A stretch of DNA of 64,000 nt from a bacterium (GCA_022072055.1 JAJVIK010000004.1:367950-431949); one strand, 5' to 3'. Numbered from the stretch's first letter, positions 6,711 through 14,965 are shown. Numbers and translations are program-made. Notes: generated by a model from the sequence alone, not told the origin.

Positions 6711-9323
6711 ATGAAACGAATCGACCTGAACGACCCGAAACTGACCGCCTATGCCCTGGGGGAGCTCGACCCGGCGGAGGCGAGAGAACTTGAAGCGCGC
6801 CTTTCGGACAGCCCGGAGGCCCGCGGATATGTCGAGGAGATCCGCGCCTTGGGCCGTTCCCTCGCGCATGATCTCGCCCTCGAGAAAGCGCCCGCCGCCG
6901 GACTGGATGCCGGTAGGAGGGCGGCGATTGAGAGGAGAATTAAGGATGGAAACAACCTGAAGGACCACGGGGACGAGGCTCCACGGAAGGTCGGCCTGCT
7001 TGGTTGGCTCCTGGAACCGTACCGTCTGGGGGCGGCGGTGGCGGTGTGTCTGGCGATCATGGCGGGGATTGTGTTTGTTCAGCCAAATTATCTGGAGACG
7101 AGGAGACTCGGTGAACTGCGGGTGAAACAGGGCCCGGAACGGATTGAGTCTGAAACGCTCGAGAAGAAATCCGAAATGCTGGCGAGTGGACTTGAAACGC
7201 TGGCGCGACAATCAGAAACACTGGCGAAACAACCGGAAACGCTGGCGCGAGAATCCCTTCTCGCGCCTCAGACAGGGGATGGAAATCCCCCCGGCGCGGG
7301 GGCCGAAAAGGGATTCTTGGCCCAGCAATCCCAGCAGCCCCAGCCAGTTCGGATGACGCAGAATGGCAAGCAAACCCAGCTGGGCCAGGAGTGGGGAGCT
7401 GCCGGGGAGGCCCCCCAACCTGTTGCCCTCGCCCCCGCCTCGCGCGCTCCCGCCAGGTCGCTTGGGAGACAGGAGGCGCGCGAGTCGCTCAGTCTTTCGA
7501 GCGCTCGCACGAGTGGCGGGCATCCCGGCTATGGCGGAAAGGTCGACAACCTCGCAATCGTCGCGCCTTCATCCTCTCCCGAGCAGGTTGTTCACCGCTA
7601 CGAGGATACAGACTCCGACTCATATCGGGCCAGAGGCGCCGCGGTGACCCCGGATTTCGGGTATGCCGCCGGGACCACTCCCCTCTTCCGAGCGGAGAAT
7701 TCCTCTTCCTCGGCCCCTCGGCCCATCGAGCAGTTGGCGGAGCTGCAGGCCGGGGAACTGAAGGTCGTGCGGGCGGTTCCTTCCGAGGGGCGAGCCTACT
7801 TCTTACCTGGGGTCCAGGGCCAGGACGAACCACGCATCCTCGCCTTGGCCCCTGAAAAGGCGCCGGAGGAGGCGCAAGGGGTCACCCCGGAGGGACCGGG
7901 AACCGAGGACTACTCCGCGATCACCGACAACCCCTTCAAGGCGGTCTCGGAGGAGCCGCTTTCCACTTTCTCCATCGATGTGGACACCGCCTCCTATTCC
8001 AACATTCGTCGCATCCTCAACCAGGGGAATTGCCCGCCCAGGGATGCGGTGCGGATCGAGGAGATGGTGAACTACTTCCCCTACTCTTACACACCACCCA
8101 GTGGAGAGGATCCCTTCGCGGCGCATGTGGAGATGGCCGCCTGCCCCTGGAACCCCACCCATCGCCTGGCGCGGATCGCCATCAAGGGCAAGGAGATCCA
8201 GGGCAACGACCGCGCGGCCTGCAACCTGGTGTTCCTCATCGATGTCTCCGGGTCGATGCAGCCGGAGAACAAGCTGCCGTTGGTCAAGCGCGGCATGCTG
8301 CTGCTTCTCGGGCAGCTCAAACCCGAGGATCGCGTGGCGATTGTGACTTACGCCGGGTCCTCGGGGCTCGCGCTCCCCTCGACCTCCTGCAAGGACAAGC
8401 CGGTGATCCAGGCCGCCATCGAGGCGCTGTCCTCGGGCGGCTCCACCAACGGCGCGGAGGGTATCCTGTTGGCCTACAAGACCGCCCAGGACAACTTCAT
8501 CAAGGATGGGATCAATCGAGTGATCCTGGCCACGGATGGGGACTTCAATGTGGGGGTCACCGACCGGGGGCAGCTCGACACCCTCATCACCGACAAAGCC
8601 AAGAGCGGGGTGTTTCTCTCGGTGTTCGGATTCGGGATGGGGAATCTCAAGGATTCCACGTTGGAAACCCTGGCGGACAAGGGCAACGGCAATTACGGTT
8701 ATATCGACACGCTCCAGGAGGCTCGGAAAGTGTTCGTGGAGCAGATGGCCGGAACGCTGGTGACCATCGCCAAGGATGTGAAGGTTCAGATCGAGTTCAA
8801 TCCCGGCAAGGTCGGCGCGTATCGGCTGATCGGGTACGAGAACCGCATCCTGGCCGCTCAGGACTTCAACGATGACCGCAAGGACGCGGGCGAGATCGGC
8901 GCGGGGCACACGGTCACCGCGCTGTATGAGATTGTCCCGGCGGGAGTGCCGATCAACCTGGCGGGGGTGGACCCGCTCAAGTACCAGAAGCCCTCGGCCC
9001 AACCCGCGATGGAGGTGGTGAGCAGCCCGGAGATGTTCACCCTCAAGCTGCGCTACAAGCAGCCGGATGGGGACACGAGCAAACTGATCGAGCAGCCGGT
9101 GATGGACAACGAGGCCTCCTTCGACTCGGCCCCGACCGAGTTCAAGTTCGCGGCAGCGGTGGCCTCGTTCGGGATGCTGCTGCGCGAGTCGCCTTATCGC
9201 GGGAACGCGACGCTGGACACGGTGGCCGCGTTGGCCCACTCCGGCAAGGGCGAGGACCGCGAGGGCTATCGCGCGGAGTTTGTCCAACTGGTGGAGCTGG
9301 CCAAGGCGGTGTGCCGGAAGTAG
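6711..9323 (+). CDS. Membrane-anchored anti-sigma-like / YfbK-type von Willebrand A domain protein
   Basis: The 870-residue product begins with a short domain typical of anti-sigma proteins paired with ECF sigmas (LTAYALGELDPAEARELEAR). A single transmembrane helix follows near 104-122 (LGAAVAVCLAIMAGIVFV). Residues about 148-182 form five seven-residue repeats (ETLARQS type), followed by a low-complexity region carrying a hairpin repeat. The C-terminal half is YfbK-like: NPFKAVSEEPLSTFSIDVDT, then a vWA domain with MIDAS motif DVSGSM at 511-516, and a conserved C-terminal domain (FAAAVASFGMLLRES). It probably holds the sigma factor at the membrane and senses something outside. The RBS GAAGGAG precedes the ATG. 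Confidence 0.86.
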   Translation: MKRIDLNDPKLTAYALGELDPAEARELEARLSDSPEARGYVEEIRALGRSLAHDLALEKAPAAGLDAGRRAAIERRIKDGNNLKDHGDEAPRKVGLLGWLLEPYRLGAAVAVCLAIMAGIVFVQPNYLETRRLGELRVKQGPERIESETLEKKSEMLASGLETLARQSETLAKQPETLARESLLAPQTGDGNPPGAGAEKGFLAQQSQQPQPVRMTQNGKQTQLGQEWGAAGEAPQPVALAPASRAPARSLGRQEARESLSLSSARTSGGHPGYGGKVDNLAIVAPSSSPEQVVHRYEDTDSDSYRARGAAVTPDFGYAAGTTPLFRAENSSSSAPRPIEQLAELQAGELKVVRAVPSEGRAYFLPGVQGQDEPRILALAPEKAPEEAQGVTPEGPGTEDYSAITDNPFKAVSEEPLSTFSIDVDTASYSNIRRILNQGNCPPRDAVRIEEMVNYFPYSYTPPSGEDPFAAHVEMAACPWNPTHRLARIAIKGKEIQGNDRAACNLVFLIDVSGSMQPENKLPLVKRGMLLLLGQLKPEDRVAIVTYAGSSGLALPSTSCKDKPVIQAAIEALSSGGSTNGAEGILLAYKTAQDNFIKDGINRVILATDGDFNVGVTDRGQLDTLITDKAKSGVFLSVFGFGMGNLKDSTLETLADKGNGNYGYIDTLQEARKVFVEQMAGTLVTIAKDVKVQIEFNPGKVGAYRLIGYENRILAAQDFNDDRKDAGEIGAGHTVTALYEIVPAGVPINLAGVDPLKYQKPSAQPAMEVVSSPEMFTLKLRYKQPDGDTSKLIEQPVMDNEASFDSAPTEFKFAAAVASFGMLLRESPYRGNATLDTVAALAHSGKGEDREGYRAEFVQLVELAKAVCRK
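7152..7256 (+). repeat. Five tandem 21-bp repeats encoding heptads
   Basis: Five units of 21 bp encode ETLEKKS, EMLASGL, ETLARQS, ETLAKQP and ETLARES, predicted to be helical just outside the membrane segment. The last unit contributes the left arm of the hairpin at 7244-7267. Repeat number is likely to vary between strains. Confidence 0.85.
7244..7323. repeat. Hairpin repeat unit inside the vWA gene
   Basis: The element has three consecutive hairpins: 7244-7267 (GGCGCGAGAA, TCCC loop, TTCTCGCGCC; perfect), a GGGGAT/ATCCCC stem with a GGAA loop just after it, and 7300-7323 (GGGCCGAAAA, GGGA loop, TTCTTGGCCC; two mismatches). Order and spacing match those of the first two hairpins in the methyltransferase gene. 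Confidence 0.8.
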
Positions 9324-9335
9324 AGAGGCCGTGGG

Positions 9336-9362
9336 ATGGGGGCGGGGGAATCCCGCCCCCAT
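9336..9362. terminator. GC-rich hairpin between convergent genes
   Basis: A perfect 11-bp stem (ATGGGGGCGGG, loop GGAAT, CCCGCCCCCAT) sits 12 bp after the vWA stop and before the convergent PIN toxin gene. There is no clear T-run, so termination may be weak or factor-assisted; it could serve both strands. Confidence 0.6.
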
Positions 9363-9377
9363 GTCGGGCCTGATCCC

Positions 9378-9782
9378 TTACTCCCCCGCCATCTGAATCA
9401 CCCGGAGCCTTGAGTCCCCCTCATCCCGGATCGTGTCAAAATGCCTGTCGGCGCACAGGATCGGCCAGCCGGTTTCGAGGGCGACTGCGGAAAGGAAGAT
9501 GTCACCTCGCGCGAGCGTGTAGCCCTTTTTCCTGAGTCGCTTCATGAGTTCAGCCGCGGATTCCCAATGATGGGGGCGGAAAATCTCACGATGGACGGAG
9601 GAAAGGATTCCTTTAATATAATTGACCTCGCCCTCGCGAGCGCCAACCAGGAGCTCGAAATAGGTGGGGCAAGCGTACGCACCCTCCCCATCACGTAGAA
9701 GCGATTGGACTTTTGCTTTCGAGTTCGGAGCTCCCGATTTCCGGAAGAACTCGATCCAAACTGAAGAATCGATCAGGATCAT
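9378..9782 (-). CDS. VapC-like PIN-domain ribonuclease toxin (module 1)
   Basis: The 134-residue PIN protein starts MILIDSSVWIEFF, giving the first catalytic Asp. TYFELLVG supplies the Glu, and ARGDIFLSAVALETGWPIL with CADRHFD supply the remaining acidic residues. PIN toxins cleave RNA when released from their antitoxin. The start at 9782 is chosen by alignment with the paralogue at 53017-53421; an 18-codon upstream extension is spurious. The gene overlaps its antitoxin gene by 92 bp, unusually far. Confidence 0.85.
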   Translation of the reverse strand: MILIDSSVWIEFFRKSGAPNSKAKVQSLLRDGEGAYACPTYFELLVGAREGEVNYIKGILSSVHREIFRPHHWESAAELMKRLRKKGYTLARGDIFLSAVALETGWPILCADRHFDTIRDEGDSRLRVIQMAGE

Positions 9783-9984
9783 AATCGCATATGGCCTCAA
9801 GTTCCTCGTTTGTATAGGGGTAGTCCATCTCCCCATTCATCGCCATCCGGATCAGCTCCTCCAAACGGACCGAGCGCAGGTACTGCTCCAGCGCCCGGGC
9901 CACGGCGGGGGACTTCTTCTTGATCCCGGTCACTTCCTGCAATTTGGCCAGGGTTTCTTCATCAATATCGACCGTGATTCTCAT
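9691..9984 (-). CDS. VapB-like antitoxin with read-through C-terminal extension (module 1)
   Basis: The N-terminal 70 residues (MRITVDIDEETLAKLQEVTG, then KKKSPAVARALEQYLRSVR) form a ribbon-helix-helix VapB of the DUF2191 type. They match the antitoxin at 53390-53623 closely. There the gene stops at TGA; here the aligned codon at 9753-9751 is CGA, so translation continues about 20 more residues inside the toxin gene in another frame. An AAGGAG sequence precedes the start; ATG at 9987 or 9984 are both possible, and 9984 matches the paralogue. It should neutralise the PIN toxin and repress its own promoter. Confidence 0.82.
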   Translation of the reverse strand: MRITVDIDEETLAKLQEVTGIKKKSPAVARALEQYLRSVRLEELIRMAMNGEMDYPYTNEELEAICDYDPDRFFSLDRVLPEIGSSELESKSPIAST

Positions 9985-10162
9985 CATTCTTCTCCTTGAA
10001 ATGAGGATAATTGAACGATCTGTTTCCGGAAAGAGGGGTCCGGAAGGGTGTCGCGGAGGAATGCCGCCTCAGACCCGCCGGGTTGTTCCCCGCGCCGCGC
10101 GCGAGCGTGGCGCCTTGGCCTTCCTCCCGGGGCGTGGTTTGCCTTGGGGGAGGCCTGCATGA

Positions 10163-10276
10163 TCGAAGCGGCTGGTCCTATCGACCGCGATCACCAATCG
10201 TGAGGCCCGCGCTTTGTACGAGGCGTACGGGTATAAGCTGGACGACGTGTTTCTTGTTTACAAGTTGGAGTTGTAG
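10163..10276 (+). pseudogene. C-terminal remnant of a GNAT N-acetyltransferase
   Basis: A 37-codon open stretch between stops encodes SKRLVLSTAITNREARALYE, AYGYKLDDVFLVYKLEL and a TAG stop. This is the typical end of GNAT acetyltransferases (the alpha4-beta6-beta7 part, with N-x-x-A-x-x-L-Y-E-x-x-G-Y). No upstream GNAT sequence is visible in any frame, so the gene is a decayed fragment. The rest of 9985-10508 holds no recognisable gene. Confidence 0.7.
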
Positions 10277-10296
10277 CGCCGACGCGCTCGATGCGC

Positions 10297-10327
10297 CCGA
10301 CCGAAATCTACGGTCGGCATTTTACGC
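10297..10327 (+). terminator. Possible terminator after the GNAT remnant
   Basis: A 7-bp stem (CCGACCG, loop AAATCTA, CGGTCGG) is followed by CATTTTACG. The T-run is short, so this is a weak call. It may be the original terminator of the lost acetyltransferase gene. Confidence 0.4.
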
Positions 10328-10508
10328 GAAGTCTAGGCTAATCGCGTCCATTCCGGCGAGTGATCTTGGACGTTAGTGTCTCACAGTAACCCAGGACACC
10401 CGGACTCTCAGCCTTCGGGACTTCCAGGCCACTCCCGATCAACCGCCCGCGATGTTTCTCCCGCCTCCCGCGATTTGCCGAGCCGAACCGTGGCGATGTA
10501 AGGTCGCA

Positions 10509-13007
10509 TTACCGTTTCCTCGACCCTCGCCGGGCAATCTTTGCCCGAGTCGATTTGGCTTTCACGCCACCCCGCGATTTCGACTGGGCGGAAGGTCTCT
10601 TGATCCGCCCATCCACCGCCGCGCGGATCACATCCTCCAGATTCTCCGCGAACTCGAAGGTCAATCCCTCGCGCACGGTCTCGCTGATCTCGACAAGGTC
10701 TTTCTGGTTGCGCTTCGGGATCAGGATGTGGGTCACCCCGGCAAGCTTGGCCGCGAGGACCTTTTCCTTAAGACCCCCGATCTGCAGCACCTGCCCGCGC
10801 AGGGTGATTTCCCCGGTCATCGCCAGATCATGGCGCACCGGCCGTCCGGTCATCAGCGAATACAGCGCGGTGGCCATGGTCACTCCCGCCGAGGGGCCAT
10901 CCTTGGGCACCGCGCCGGAGGGAACATGGATGTGAAAATCGTGTTTTTGGAAAAGCCCTTCCGCGATCCGTAGACGCTTGCAGTTGGCGTGAAGATAACT
11001 GAACGCCGCTTGGGCGCTCTCGACCATGACCTGCCCGAGCTGCCCGGTGAGCTTGAGATTGCCCTTGCCCGGCATCGAGGTGGCCTCGATGAACAGGATG
11101 TCCCCGCCCAATTCGGTCCAGGCCATGCCGGTCGCCACCCCCGGACTGGCGGTGCGCAGGGCGACTTCATTGGTGAACTTCGAGGGCCCCAGGTAGGCCT
11201 CCAGGCTTTCGGGTTCGATCACTTCCCTTCCCCTGTGGCCCTCGGCGACCTTGCGGGCCACCTTGCGCGCCACCGAAGAGAGCTCGCGCTCCAGATTCCG
11301 CAATCCGACCTCACGAGTGTAATCCAGCGCGATTCGTTGAATCGTCCCATCCTGGAAGACCACATTCCGCCGGGTCAGTCCGTTGTTCTTGAGGGTCCTC
11401 GGAATCAGGTACTTCTTGGCGATGGCGAGTTTCTGATCCAGGGTGTACCCGGCGATGCGGATCAGCTCCATGCGATCCAAGAGGGGACGCGGGATGGTTT
11501 CGAGCATGTTCGCGGTGGCGATGAACAACACGCGCGACAGGTCGAGCGGAACATCCAGATAGTGATCCTCGAACGAATGGTTCTGCTCCGGATCGAGCAC
11601 CTCCAGGAGCGCCGCCGAGGGGTCGCCGCGAAAGTCGGCCCCGAGCTTGTCGACCTCATCCAGCATGAACACCGGGTTGTTGGAGCCCGCGGTCTTGAGT
11701 CCCTGCACGATTCTTCCCGGAAGGGCCCCGATGTAGGTCCGACGATGCCCGCGGATCTCGGCCTCATCGCGCACTCCGCCGAGGGACATGCGCACAAACT
11801 TGCGGCCCATCGCCCGCGCGATGCTCTGCCCCAGGCTGGTCTTGCCCACCCCCGGCGGACCCGCGAAGCACAGAATCGGCCCGCGCGGACCCTCGGTCAG
11901 CTTCCGAACCGCGAGAAACTCCAGGACCCGATCCTTGACCTTCTCAAGGTCATAGTGATCCTCATCCAGGATCCTCTGGGCTTTCCTGAGGTTGAGAACA
12001 TCCTTGGTGGAAACCTCCCAGGGAACATCAAGGAGCCACTCCAGATAAGTTCGGGAGACAGTGTACTCGGCGGAGTTGGGGCTCATCCGTCGCAACCGAC
12101 CCAGTTCACGGTCGGCGGCCTGACGGGCCCTCTGGGGCATTTTCGTTTTGGCCAGTCGCTGCTGAAGATCGCTGTAATCCTCGCCGTCATCCTCCCCGAG
12201 CTCGCCCCGAATGGCCTTCATCTGTTCCCGCAGAAAATACTCGCGCTGGCTCTTGCTGAGCTCCGACTGGACCTTGTCCTGGATCTTGCTGCCGAGCTGG
12301 GCGACATCCAGCTCGCGGGTGAGGATCTGAGTGAGACGATGCATGCGCTCGCGCACATCCGGAGTCGAGAGAAGCTCCTGTTTCTCCTCGACCTTCATGG
12401 TCAGGTTCGAGGCGATGAAATCGGCGAGCTTGCTCGGATCGTTGGTGTTGTTGAGGGCGATGTGGAGCTCATCCGAAAGGGAGGGGGAAAACGAAATGAA
12501 TCGTTTGAAGAGCTCCTGGAGGTTGCGCGCGAGGGCGTCCACCTCAAGCCCCTCGATGGTTGTGACCGGCAGCTCCTCCACGCGCGCCTTGGGAAAGGGC
12601 TTGGAGCGGGTGTATTCGAGGAGTCGGACGCGCGCGACCCCCTGGACCAGAACCATCATCGACCCGTCCGGATAGCGGAGCATCTTGAGAATATTGGCCG
12701 CGGTCCCGACCTCGTGAACCTCGGGAACCTCCTCGCCCGCGCCGCCCTCTTTTTGGGTGAAAAGTCCGATCACACGGTCCCCCACGAGGGCCTCATCCAC
12801 CAGCTGGATGGAGCTCGGGCGGTTCACTTGGAGAGGCACCACAAGGAAGGGAAAGACCACGGTGTTGGCGAGCGGAAGGACTCCGATTTCGGAAGGCAGG
12901 GAGGACTTCTTGCCGTTTTCGTCGGTGTCCTCCATGGCCGGTAGGATCGGGTTCTCGACCAGGGACTGCGCGCCGGGATCTTTGTCGGTTGTATCGTCCA
13001 ATAGCAT
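10509..13007 (-). CDS. lon: ATP-dependent protease Lon (LonA type)
   Basis: The 832-residue product has the full LonA layout. The N-terminal substrate domain begins around 41 (IGVLPLANTVVFPFLVVPLQ). The AAA+ module has Walker A GPPGVGKTS at 383-391 and Walker B FMLDEVDK near 447-454. The protease domain has catalytic Ser706 in PKDGPSAGVT and Lys749 in GGLKEKVLAAK, at the usual 43-residue spacing. It degrades damaged and regulatory proteins in the cytoplasm. The C-terminus is a Lys/Arg/Ser-rich tail. It lies 14 bp after the Hsp20 gene, so chaperone and protease are probably co-transcribed. No clear RBS precedes the chosen ATG; Met25 is an alternative start. Confidence 0.96.
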   Translation of the reverse strand: MLLDDTTDKDPGAQSLVENPILPAMEDTDENGKKSSLPSEIGVLPLANTVVFPFLVVPLQVNRPSSIQLVDEALVGDRVIGLFTQKEGGAGEEVPEVHEVGTAANILKMLRYPDGSMMVLVQGVARVRLLEYTRSKPFPKARVEELPVTTIEGLEVDALARNLQELFKRFISFSPSLSDELHIALNNTNDPSKLADFIASNLTMKVEEKQELLSTPDVRERMHRLTQILTRELDVAQLGSKIQDKVQSELSKSQREYFLREQMKAIRGELGEDDGEDYSDLQQRLAKTKMPQRARQAADRELGRLRRMSPNSAEYTVSRTYLEWLLDVPWEVSTKDVLNLRKAQRILDEDHYDLEKVKDRVLEFLAVRKLTEGPRGPILCFAGPPGVGKTSLGQSIARAMGRKFVRMSLGGVRDEAEIRGHRRTYIGALPGRIVQGLKTAGSNNPVFMLDEVDKLGADFRGDPSAALLEVLDPEQNHSFEDHYLDVPLDLSRVLFIATANMLETIPRPLLDRMELIRIAGYTLDQKLAIAKKYLIPRTLKNNGLTRRNVVFQDGTIQRIALDYTREVGLRNLERELSSVARKVARKVAEGHRGREVIEPESLEAYLGPSKFTNEVALRTASPGVATGMAWTELGGDILFIEATSMPGKGNLKLTGQLGQVMVESAQAAFSYLHANCKRLRIAEGLFQKHDFHIHVPSGAVPKDGPSAGVTMATALYSLMTGRPVRHDLAMTGEITLRGQVLQIGGLKEKVLAAKLAGVTHILIPKRNQKDLVEISETVREGLTFEFAENLEDVIRAAVDGRIKRPSAQSKSRGGVKAKSTRAKIARRGSRKR

Positions 13008-13021
13008 TGTGGAAAGCGGGG

Positions 13022-13486
13022 TCAGGCGCCGATCCGGATGGTGATGCGCGACATTCTGAATGTCGCTCCGGGCTTCTTGGGGAGCCGGACCTCGAGGAAC
13101 CCGTTGTCATACGCCGCATTGAGCAGATCCACGTTCACATCCAGGGGCATTTCCAGGCTGACCTCGAACTGTCCGTACTTGATCTCGGCTCGCCGGAATT
13201 TGATCTTGGTCTCCGGGGAATGGTCGCAGCGTTTCCCCGCAATTGTGAGCACGCGCCCCTCGGCGTGAACACTGATATCCTCCCGGTGCATGCCGCCCAT
13301 TTCGATCTTAACATGGTAAGCGTCCGAGGTTTCATAGATGTCGGTCGGTGGATGCCATCCGGTTTCGTGGACACGCAGCAGGGTGGCCTTGGGCCGGAGG
13401 AAGACTTGGGTCCCGCAGAGCTCGTGCGGAGAATCGCTTTCCTCGGCGCGAATTCGAGGGGCCAGGTTGTAAGGACGCGCAAGCAT
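13022..13486 (-). CDS. Hsp20/alpha-crystallin family small heat-shock protein
   Basis: The 154-residue protein has the alpha-crystallin domain from about 47: PPTDIYETSDAYHVKIEMGG, EDISVHAEGRVLTIAG, then FEVSLEMPLDVNVDLLNAAY, DNGFLEVRLPKK. It holds unfolding proteins in the cytoplasm for refolding or for Lon, encoded just downstream. GGGAGG precedes the ATG. The first 69 codons and upstream region are duplicated at 15653-15931. The usual C-terminal I-x-I/V motif is present as ITIRI. Confidence 0.93.
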   Translation of the reverse strand: MLARPYNLAPRIRAEESDSPHELCGTQVFLRPKATLLRVHETGWHPPTDIYETSDAYHVKIEMGGMHREDISVHAEGRVLTIAGKRCDHSPETKIKFRRAEIKYGQFEVSLEMPLDVNVDLLNAAYDNGFLEVRLPKKPGATFRMSRITIRIGA

Positions 13487-13557
13487 GACCGTCCTCCCAG
13501 GGTTGGATCAACGCCCTGAGGATAATGTGTCTTGCGGGGAGGCGTCAATATTTGACC
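13279..13557 (-). repeat. 279-bp direct repeat, copy 1 (hsp20 5' end and upstream region)
   Basis: This stretch covers codons 1-69 of the intact hsp20 gene and 71 bp upstream. It is nearly identical to 15653-15931 in the same orientation, with fewer than about ten differences by eye. The two copies bracket 2095 bp with an IS fragment and a truncated gene. Confidence 0.93.
13520..13548 (-). promoter_or_regulatory. Possible hsp20-lon promoter
   Basis: On the minus strand TTGACG (13548-13543) is followed after 15 bp by CATTAT (13527-13522), or after 17 bp by TTATCC. A small hairpin (CAGGG/CCCTG with GTTG/CAAC) lies between it and the GGGAGG ribosome-binding site. No CIRCE element is visible. 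The spacing is not ideal. Confidence 0.35.
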
Positions 13558-13572
13558 ATGCCGGGTAGTGGG

Positions 13573-14298
13573 TCAGTTTGAATCCTCCATCAAACCCAGG
13601 ATTTCCTCAAGATCCCAAACGTGATCGGTCACCCCCGCCTCCATCGCAGGGGTGACTCGCAAGGTTTGGTGAATCCGGCAGAAGTTGTAGTGCATGAAGT
13701 GAAGAGCGATGACCGCGCGGCGATTCTCCACCTTCTTGGAGAAGGCGTTGGTGAGGCGCGTGAACCGGCGCATTTGCATCCGCATGGTGAGATTCTGGCG
13801 TTTCACGTAAGAGGTTGAGATATGCTCCTTCTCGGGATTTCCCATGATGATTCCGCGCTCGGTTCCAAGGCAAGTCGCGGGCCTGTACCGGCGTTCATTG
13901 TCCGGGTCAGCGCCGTACAATTTGACCAGCATTGCATAGTCGATCTCGCATCCGAAAGCGTCTTCAACTGCATCCAGATAAGCCCGGTGTCCATCCCAGG
14001 TTAGCTGAACCCGTTTGGTCAGCCTGGCCGCAAGATCCTGCATGAACTCGGTCGGATAACCGGCATCCCGTCCGCCAACCAGCCAGCACGGAACGAGCTT
14101 CGTGTCCGCGCAGAGAGCCGTCCATGTCCATACGCCGCCGTCCCCCATGCCGCCCCGGTCCTTAGTCATCTGCTTGCATCCCACGAAGCTCCAAATCTCA
14201 TCGACCTGAAGCCGAGCGCAGGGAAGGTTGCAAAGAGCCTTATCCTGGAACTCCTTCGCGCTTCTCGCCAGGTCGTACACTCCGGTAGCCTCGCGCAC
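13573..14298 (-). mobile_element. IS1-family transposase, 5'-truncated
   Basis: The 241-residue reading matches the catalytic part of IS1-type DDE transposases: LPCARLQVDEIWSFVGCKQ, WTWTALCADTKLVPCWLVGG, TWDGHRAYLDAVEDAF, then STSYVKRQNLTMRMQMRRFT and HFMHYNFCRIHQTL. The normal N-terminal helix-turn-helix portion is missing: only TGVYDLARSAKEFQDK remains before the conserved core, with a likely internal deletion as well. No terminal inverted repeats or target duplication could be found, so the element is probably dead. It lies directly next to the 279-bp repeat. Confidence 0.85.
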
Positions 14299-14311
14299 CT
14301 CAGAACGGCGG

Positions 14312-14965
14312 TCAGTTCACCTTCCTGATTCCGTAATTCCCACCCACGACCTTGACGATCTGTATTTCCACTCCGTTGTTCTGAAGCGTGAAGCTATCGC
14401 CCTGGTAAAGGCCTTCCGGGTCGTTGGAATAAGTGAAAAAGATGTCGTAGCGGCCGTTGGAGGCTGAAACCGAATTGACCCCATTGGCGGGAACCTCGAA
14501 CTCCTTGTCACCGGACTCGGAACGCAGGCGAACCTTAACGCTGAATTCATTGGGGTTCCTCACTCGGACCTCATTGGAGTACCCCACATACTCATCGGCC
14601 CCCGAGAGTCGCCACGGTGGACCAATTCCTGAAGGGGTCTTTGTCTGGCCAAGAACAGAAGGGGAATTCTTGACCTTCAGCGATGGCTCCAAGTCCTCCT
14701 CAATCGATGAGACCCCGCCTTTCACCGTTTCCGCTCCGGCGGAGACGGATTCATCCCCCTCTTTTCGCGGAGTTGTCGGCGCCGCGTGATTTCTCGAACC
14801 AACGCTGGGGGCCTCTGGACTTGAATCCGACAGCTGACTGTCCCCTTTGACGATGCCTCCCCGCAATTCCGCCTTCCCGTTTGTCGCCGTGGGGCGCAAG
14901 GATTCCACACAGCCAAGGGAAAAAAAACAAACAAGGATTCCCACCAAATTTCTCGACCCCAGCAC
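14312..14965 (-). CDS. Predicted lipoprotein of unknown function
   Basis: A GTG start at 14965 with GGGAGG correctly spaced upstream gives a lipoprotein signal peptide with lipobox SLGC (residues 16-19). A long Ser/Pro/Glu-rich linker follows, then a compact C-terminal domain of about 85 residues (VRVRNPNEFSVKVRLRSESG, GRYDIFFTYSNDPEGLYQGD, GVEIQIVKVVGGNYGIRKV) that looks like an all-beta module and seems to be conserved in exported proteins of planctomycete-like bacteria. It lies inside the rearranged patch and is AT-richer than its neighbours. Function unknown. Confidence 0.6.
   Translation of the reverse strand: MLGSRNLVGILVCFFSLGCVESLRPTATNGKAELRGGIVKGDSQLSDSSPEAPSVGSRNHAAPTTPRKEGDESVSAGAETVKGGVSSIEEDLEPSLKVKNSPSVLGQTKTPSGIGPPWRLSGADEYVGYSNEVRVRNPNEFSVKVRLRSESGDKEFEVPANGVNSVSASNGRYDIFFTYSNDPEGLYQGDSFTLQNNGVEIQIVKVVGGNYGIRKVN

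Noticed and set aside
7803-9362. 519-codon minus-strand open frame
   Set aside because: Antisense shadow of the vWA domain gene; no start signal or motif.
10989-12944. 651-codon plus-strand open frame
   Set aside because: Antisense shadow of lon.
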